Both the position numbers and the translations under genes were made by a program. A DNA stretch of 64,000 nucleotides from Pseudarthrobacter psychrotolerans (GTDB lineage: Bacteria > Actinomycetota > Actinomycetes > Actinomycetales > Micrococcaceae): contig NZ_CP047899.1 in assembly GCF_009911795.1 (NCBI RefSeq), positions 31,353 to 95,352 on the forward strand, in the 5' to 3' direction. Below, in pieces: positions 59,710 to 64,000 of this stretch. Every line of letters starts with the position of its first letter. The first letter of the stretch is position 1. Below the pieces are notes generated by a model. The model was not told the DNA's origin and did not search any database. It saw only the letters and a list, made by a program, of their open reading frames with translations.

Positions 59710-60861
59710 ATGCTGACAACACGGCTTGGCCTGGTCTGCCTGGCGTTCCTTGTACCGACTGCAGCGCTATCTGGGTTCGCGGTTGTCATGGCCCGCAAGG
59801 TCGTTAAGCGGGGCCCAAAGGACTACCGCCGAGCCGAATTGACAGATGACGGACGAGGAATCCGCATCGATCTGGACGACTACACCAAAGCCCCGGGCGA
59901 CTTTGGGGTGTTCGACCCTGCGGCCGCGAGCTACACGAGAGTCGGCGAGGTTACGCTGATCGATGAGGATCAAAAGTGCGTGGAGCGGCGGATCGATCCG
60001 CCTGGCTCCGGTCCGGAATGTCTGGGACCACTGGTCGATTGGACCCCCGATGTGTTCTTCGAACCGTCTGCGGTCGGCGGACGCTACGAAGAGGTGGACA
60101 TCCCCACCTCCTACGGTGCGGCGCCGGCATGGCTTTTCGAACGTGAGAACACCGACGTATGGGTGATCCATATCCATGGAAGCTGGACCGACCGCGCGAT
60201 CATGTTCCGCGACGTGCACGCTTTCAGTCCCTTGGGATTCACCTCCCTGGTCCCCTCATTTCGCAGCGACCCGGAGGTCAGCCCGCCACAGGCCGAGTCG
60301 AGCCACCTGGGGCAAACCGAATGGCATGACGTGGAAAGCGCCGTGGCCTACGCCGTAGCTCATGGGGCCAGACGGATCATCCTCTCCGGCTGGTCAATGG
60401 GCGGGACCATTGCCCTGCTTACGGCGGAGCGCAGCGCATATCGGGAGCAGATCGCAGGGATTGTTTTGGTGGGGCCCGTCACGAGCTGGCGTAAGACCAT
60501 CACAGCAGGGGCGGTGCGGGCCGGCGTACCGGCGATCGGGGCCGGGCTCGTCGTGCGTCTTTTGCAGGCTCCCCTATTTGCGAAGATGCTCGGGCTACAG
60601 GAGCCGATCGACTTCGATGCACTTGAATGGGTCGATGTGCCTGACCGGGTGGCCGTCCCGACGCTGGTCTTGCACTCCAAAGCGGACCAAGAAGTTCCCT
60701 GGGAGATCTCGGCCGCGTTCCAACGGGCGAATCCTGGCACCGTCACCCTGATTCCGTTACCTGAGGCGCATCATACTCAGGAGTGGAACGCATCGCCTCA
60801 CGCTTTTACCAGCCAACTGACCGGATGGGTCAACAGGACGATCGCGACTGGCCAAAGCTAG
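59710..60861 (+). CDS. Alpha/beta hydrolase with N-terminal membrane anchor
   Basis: The 383-residue protein begins with a hydrophobic helix (LGLVCLAFLVPTAALSGFAV). The hydrolase core has an oxyanion-type HIHG at about residues 154-157, the nucleophile elbow SGWSMGG (Ser229), an aspartate-containing block (PTLVLHSKADQEVPW) and a histidine near LPEAHHTQEW. GGAGG ten bases before the ATG is a good ribosome site. Substrate and role are unknown; it probably faces the outside or is membrane-bound. It is convergent with the membrane protein gene, overlapping by four bases. Confidence 0.88.
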   Translation: MLTTRLGLVCLAFLVPTAALSGFAVVMARKVVKRGPKDYRRAELTDDGRGIRIDLDDYTKAPGDFGVFDPAAASYTRVGEVTLIDEDQKCVERRIDPPGSGPECLGPLVDWTPDVFFEPSAVGGRYEEVDIPTSYGAAPAWLFERENTDVWVIHIHGSWTDRAIMFRDVHAFSPLGFTSLVPSFRSDPEVSPPQAESSHLGQTEWHDVESAVAYAVAHGARRIILSGWSMGGTIALLTAERSAYREQIAGIVLVGPVTSWRKTITAGAVRAGVPAIGAGLVVRLLQAPLFAKMLGLQEPIDFDALEWVDVPDRVAVPTLVLHSKADQEVPWEISAAFQRANPGTVTLIPLPEAHHTQEWNASPHAFTSQLTGWVNRTIATGQS

Positions 60862-61772
60862 ACACGCGCGTCCAGCTTGGCTTCAATTCGAGCGATCCTG
60901 TCCTGCCTCGGTTCCGGGAACGTAATCAAGTTGCCGCGCTCGTAGTTGTGCAGAACAATAAGGCTTTTGTAAATGCCATTTTCGAGCGTCTCATTTAAAA
61001 GATCCCACGCGGGGCTGAGGCGTGACCGGTCAGCATTAACTCGGATCCTTAACGCAGTGAGCCAGAAAGCATCGGCCGTCCAGAGACGCACCCTAGCGAG
61101 CTGCTTTGAGAGGAAGAGAATGAGCCAACCAGCAGCCGTTACAGAGAGGCCGCTATAGAACAGTCGATCCCACCAGGACCCGATATCTAGGGCTAGGGCG
61201 TGCCAGGGCGTGAAGTGGAAGAGGGCCACATAGGCGATATGACAAGAGCACGCCGCCGCAACGATGAGCAGCCCTATCGTGAATGCGGCGTACAGGCCCT
61301 TAGCCTTGTGACGCAGCATGTAGACCGCCCTAAGCACGGTAAACAACAGGGCGATCATGTACATACCGCTATAGACAACTGTTGGGAGCTGGTCCAGCCG
61401 ACTAACAATGAAGCTCGCTGCCGTTGGAGCTTTATCCTCAATGAGCGCGAAGCTGAAAGCCATGACGGGAAGGATAAGCAGCGGCGCGTAGTAGGTCCAT
61501 CTGACTTCGTCCACGTTCGCCAAGCGGCGCACGCTGTCGTTAAAGAAGAAGATTGCCAGCAGCGCAAAGCTGCTTTGGAGCAGATTTGTGACGTTGATTC
61601 CGCCGAGGGCACTGTCAAGGTCCTCTAGTGGCGTGACGGTTCCCAGCACATAGAGCGCAGCGAGGCCGAACACTGACGCCAGCCACGAAGCGCGGGCCTC
61701 CTTCATCTTCACCATGGCAGGGATCCGTAGGAGGCATAGGGCGCTTAGCAGCGCAAAAAGCAGTAGTCGCAT
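60858..61772 (-). CDS. MAB_1171c-like polytopic membrane protein
   Basis: The 304-residue protein has about seven hydrophobic segments (MRLLLFALLSALCLLRIPAM; WLASVFGLAALYVLGTV; YYAPLLILPVMAFSFALIE; AFTIGLLIVAAACSCHIAYV) and a C-terminal soluble tail (RRLANVDEVRW earlier, ITFPEPRQDRIARIEAKL at the end). I recognise it as the MAB_1171c/DUF6545 type, which often accompanies XRE and ImmA/IrrE genes in actinobacteria. Its function is unknown. It follows ImmA by three bases. Confidence 0.8.
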   Translation of the reverse strand: MRLLLFALLSALCLLRIPAMVKMKEARASWLASVFGLAALYVLGTVTPLEDLDSALGGINVTNLLQSSFALLAIFFFNDSVRRLANVDEVRWTYYAPLLILPVMAFSFALIEDKAPTAASFIVSRLDQLPTVVYSGMYMIALLFTVLRAVYMLRHKAKGLYAAFTIGLLIVAAACSCHIAYVALFHFTPWHALALDIGSWWDRLFYSGLSVTAAGWLILFLSKQLARVRLWTADAFWLTALRIRVNADRSRLSPAWDLLNETLENGIYKSLIVLHNYERGNLITFPEPRQDRIARIEAKLDARV

Positions 61773-61775
61773 GGC

Positions 61776-62225
61776 TCAGCAGAGGAACGGATCGGGATCG
61801 GACGAGCTGTTCCCGCGGGTCTTCTTCGACATCTCGAAAGCGAAATCCTCCACCCAACGTTCTACGGGATGATTCGGAACGGCTCGGCAGCTGATGTTAA
61901 TTGCGTCGGCGGTTTCCCTCAGCATCTCTTCCGAGAGGGACGGCAGAGCCAAGGGAGTTTGAAAGCTCTCCAAATAGATGTGTCCAAGCTCATGATAAAT
62001 GCAGTGAAGTTTGTATTGCAGCGAGTTCTGCGGGGGAAAATAGACGTTGATGCGATCTTCAAATTCAGCTTTGAAGGCAGTCAGCGCTCCCCAAGACTCC
62101 TTGTACTCGATCAGATTGATCGGCTTCTCACAGAGCACGGTCAGGCGCTCAACAACTTCCTCCATCGATGTCGTGCCAACTCCGCATAACTCACGAACCT
62201 TTTCCTGGACCGGCGGGAGAGCCAT
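61776..62225 (-). CDS. ImmA/IrrE-family metallopeptidase
   Basis: The 149-residue protein contains the zinc motif YHELGHIYLES (HELGH at residues 78-82) and a further acidic residue downstream (LREAD-like, here LRETADAIN) that fits the third ligand. ImmA/IrrE proteases cleave or regulate XRE-type repressors, and the adjacent gene encodes one. The start abuts the repressor stop, so the two are co-translated. Confidence 0.92.
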   Translation of the reverse strand: MALPPVQEKVRELCGVGTTSMEEVVERLTVLCEKPINLIEYKESWGALTAFKAEFEDRINVYFPPQNSLQYKLHCIYHELGHIYLESFQTPLALPSLSEEMLRETADAINISCRAVPNHPVERWVEDFAFEMSKKTRGNSSSDPDPFLC

Positions 62226-62672
62226 TCACTCGTCACCGTTCATCGATGCATCGATAATTTTGGTGATCGTCCTCAGAGTTTCCGGCGAAGTCGCTCCCAG
62301 GTTTCTCGCGGCGAAATTCTTCACCTTGAGCTTTCGCATCTGGACAAGAAAGTCCATCCGCGCTTCGACCTCGGGCGGAGTCTCACTGTTGAGATCACAC
62401 AGATAAGTAGCCGGCACGTCAAAAACGAACTCAGCGATGCCCTTTAGGAGTTCTTGATCTGTCACCAGGCTGCCAGTGCCATTGATCAAGTAGGACCAGC
62501 GGGTTCGCGACAGGTGGATTCCGTGGGTAGAAAGCGCTTCCTGGACATGAGGATAAGTCAGCGCAGTGTTGTTGTCGGACTCCCAGATATCCACCAGGAT
62601 GCCCATGCGATCCGCTAGCCGCTCTTTCTTCTGTTGCTGCGTAAGAAACACGCTGCGGCCCCCGTTTGCCAT
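62226..62672 (-). CDS. XRE-like HTH regulator
   Basis: The 148-residue protein starts MANGGRSVFLTQQQKKERLA with AAGGAG nine bases upstream. A helix-turn-helix-like stretch (YPHVQEALSTHGIHLSRTRW) resembles the divergent XRE repressors found with ImmA/IrrE. The C-terminal half is helical (RMDFLVQMRKLKVKNFAARN). It heads a three-gene operon and may be the substrate of the ImmA-like protease. Confidence 0.8.
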   Translation of the reverse strand: MANGGRSVFLTQQQKKERLADRMGILVDIWESDNNTALTYPHVQEALSTHGIHLSRTRWSYLINGTGSLVTDQELLKGIAEFVFDVPATYLCDLNSETPPEVEARMDFLVQMRKLKVKNFAARNLGATSPETLRTITKIIDASMNGDE

Positions 62673-62693
62673 CGTTAAAGCTCCTTCAGCCAA

Positions 62694-62922
62694 GGTCAGC
62701 TGCTTGTGGTGTAGACCGCCGCATAGGGCAGGCTGACAGCTGACACAAAATGTTACCTGATGCCATCCGGAGCGTACAGGCAGTGCGCAACTATTGAGTT
62801 GTGCATGTGCGGAGCATGTATGCAGGCTGTCGCTTGCTTGCTCTCTGGGGGTGCGATCGCCGCCATCGCGACACGTTCTGTATATCTACAGGTTCTCTTA
62901 AGCCGGGGTTAGGGTGGTCTAC
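62694..62922. promoter_or_regulatory. Divergent promoter region with CTGTA/TACAG palindrome
   Basis: The 229-base gap between the XRE operon and the 71-residue gene carries CTGTATATCTACAG at 62,878-62,891, a 5-4-5 palindrome. It may be an operator for the plus-strand gene. No coding sequence is seen. Confidence 0.45.
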
Positions 62923-63138
62923 ATGGAGGAATACCGCGCACCCAAGCTGATTGGGAAGAGGGCACCACTGAACTGTCTGGTGCTCCCAGACCAGCATTAC
63001 CGAGCCTGGATGGCGATGCAGCGGTACAACATGTCCTTCGGCGAGTATGTCGGCGCACTGATCGACCGCGCGGCCGGGCTCCCCAACAAGCTTGACGGCA
63101 TGCACCAGGAGGCCCTGGCTATCGATAAGGCCGGTTAG
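62923..63138 (+). CDS. Small plasmid protein, ribbon-helix-helix-like
   Basis: The 71-residue protein starts MEEYRAPKLIGKRAPLNCLV and continues LPDQHYRAWMAMQRYNMSFG, then EYVGALIDRAAGLP. A short strand followed by two helices suggests a ribbon-helix-helix DNA-binding fold. A GTG nine bases upstream is an alternative start. A compact hairpin follows, so it is a separate transcript from the next gene. Confidence 0.6.
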   Translation: MEEYRAPKLIGKRAPLNCLVLPDQHYRAWMAMQRYNMSFGEYVGALIDRAAGLPNKLDGMHQEALAIDKAG

Positions 63139-63145
63139 ACGAAGA

Positions 63146-63166
63146 AGGCCCGCTTTCGCGGGCCTT
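63146..63166. terminator. Intrinsic terminator-like hairpin
   Basis: AAGGCCCGC, a short TTTC loop, then GCGGGCCTT followed by AAC. It ends the 71-residue gene's message. Confidence 0.75.
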
Positions 63167-63203
63167 AACTTCGAAAATTCCGGGGTTGTTTTGAGGAGAA
63201 TGA

Positions 63204-63638
63204 ATGAGCGATCCAATACAGCACCCAATCTCGAAACTGGGATTCTTCCTCGAGTACACCAGTCCCTGGCTTATTGAACTCAGCGAAGCTGCCGCCACCT
63301 TAGAACAAGCCCGCAGCAAGCCACACGTCCTCACCGATCATGATGTGTCCGAAACTCGCAGGGTTTACACCGAGCAAGCGGAGGATCTGACCCTGTTCGA
63401 GGACACCTCGGCCCGTTGGGCAGCCCAGGCCAACCTCACCGCTGAGCAGCGCGCAGGGCTTGCCACGCTGGGAAGCAACCTCGTCCAGTTGCGGCACCTC
63501 AACACATCCATCCTGGAACTCACTGACTACCTTGAAACACGCACCATTGAACGTGTCCTGGCAACCCCGGACATCGAACTGGGCCTGAGCGAATTCCTGA
63601 AACACTTCAGCGGCCAGCGCCCAGACACAACGAACTGA
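63204..63638 (+). CDS. Hypothetical helical plasmid protein
   Basis: The 144-residue protein begins MSDPIQHPISKLGFFLEYTS and is mainly helical (SEAAATLEQARSKPHVLTDH; ARWAAQANLTAEQRAGLATL). It has no signal peptide or membrane helix. I do not recognise the family. It may work with the preceding small DNA-binding protein, from which it is separated by a terminator. Confidence 0.6.
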   Translation: MSDPIQHPISKLGFFLEYTSPWLIELSEAAATLEQARSKPHVLTDHDVSETRRVYTEQAEDLTLFEDTSARWAAQANLTAEQRAGLATLGSNLVQLRHLNTSILELTDYLETRTIERVLATPDIELGLSEFLKHFSGQRPDTTN

Positions 63639-63849
63639 CGGCTTACCGCCACTGACCGTTCCGTTGTTGCTCACGACCCGTCACCGAACCAAAACGCCGG
63701 CTTGCAGTCACCAACGGCGCGGTTGAGGTCTCGTACCGGGACCACGTCCTGCAAATGGGTGAGCGCCGCCTACAGGAACTCGCAGCCAAAACCGCACTAC
63801 GTCCCGACCATCGGCATGTGCAAGTCAGAGAATCCAATTCCCACACATG

Positions 63850-63937
63850 CGTGACACCCGCCAACCTTTTTATTTAAATTCGCTAGCGTCCGGCGTGTCA
63901 CCCGCCAACCTTTTTATTTAAATTCGCTAGCGTCAAT
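63850..63937. repeat. Tandem 44-bp repeat, two copies
   Basis: The unit starts GCGTGACACCCGCCAACC (first copy) and GCGTGTCACCCGCCAACC (second), followed by an AT-rich TTTTTATTTAAATTCGCTAG segment. The period is 44 bases. It lies immediately upstream of the next ATG and probably is a promoter/operator or partition-type site. Confidence 0.85.
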
Positions 63938-63940
63938 CAC

Positions 63941-64000
63941 ATGGCAACTCGACAAGGCCCTGGACGCCCTCCGCTTCCTGGAAGCAAGGACCGCCACACC
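63941..64000 (+). CDS. 5' end of a gene running out of the window
   Basis: The ATG at 63,941 begins MATRQGPGRPPLPGSKDRHT and the window ends in frame. A basic, proline/glycine-rich N terminus of this kind is common in DNA-binding or mobilisation proteins, but only 20 residues are visible, so no function is proposed. It is preceded directly by the 44-bp tandem repeats. Confidence 0.5.
   Translation, partial: MATRQGPGRPPLPGSKDRHT

Noticed and set aside
1..64000. CRISPR arrays, rRNA or tRNA genes
   Set aside because: No regularly spaced repeat arrays or RNA-gene signatures were noticed while reading; a tool search was not possible.

Overview
The window looks like part of a large conjugative plasmid or integrated element of a high-GC actinobacterium, most likely a member of the Micrococcaceae (Arthrobacter and relatives). 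The evidence is the GC-rich coding style, several probable leaderless starts, an actinobacterial type IV secretion cluster (split VirB4 with a SCO6880-type half, DUF2637 protein), and a mixture of LacI, WYL, DUF1349 and DUF6355 family genes. No rRNA, tRNA or CRISPR array was seen. The genus assignment is inference.

Region 1 (about 1-14,050) is a cargo segment. It starts with a truncated serine resolvase and has Tn402/Tn5053-like ends at 610 and 13,992. It carries one- to four-gene units: LacI/MFS/DUF1349/RidA, ArsR/MFS, an unknown, a frameshifted gene, a TmrB-like P-loop protein, a DUF5677-like protein, VOC/WYL, an APH-like kinase and a Ser/Thr-kinase-like protein. A degenerate palindromic repeat centred on GATCC lies at nearly every unit boundary, which gives a cassette-array look although no integron integrase is present. 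A second serine resolvase closes the segment.

Region 2 (about 14,000-44,000) is a defence and mobile-element island. It contains an AAA ATPase gene split by an IS21-family element that carries passenger genes; an operon with a coiled-coil TIR protein and a NERD nuclease; a methyltransferase with the same cassette-like repeats; a DUF3644 gene split by a second IS21-family element; a P-loop ATPase with a nuclease-like C terminus; a TIR / caspase-like / RyR-like three-gene operon that resembles type IV Thoeris; a third (frameshifted) resolvase; a RelA/SpoT-domain plus small-partner pair that looks like a toxSAS toxin-antitoxin module; an ApeA/HEPN-like gene broken by one in-frame stop; another HEPN-like gene; and an EcoRI-type adenine methyltransferase with a DUF262-HNH nuclease, bounded by 81-bp direct repeats. 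Many of these genes are interrupted or frameshifted, so the island shows both gain and decay.

Region 3 (about 44,000-59,600) is the conserved plasmid backbone, all on the minus strand and tightly overlapped. In transcription order it holds a KorB/ParB-like regulator, a DUF2637 membrane protein, two related winged-helix proteins (the longer carries three iteron-like DNA repeats inside its coding sequence and may be the replication initiator), a sigma-70-like protein, a coiled-coil membrane protein, a lytic transglycosylase-CHAP hydrolase, a lipoprotein, two paralogous small membrane proteins, a VirB6/TrbL-like channel, the two VirB4 halves, VirD4/TraG and three accessory proteins (two HNH-like).

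Region 4 (59,700-64,000) holds an alpha/beta hydrolase, an XRE / ImmA-IrrE / polytopic membrane protein operon, two small plasmid proteins and, after a 44-bp tandem repeat, the start of a further gene.
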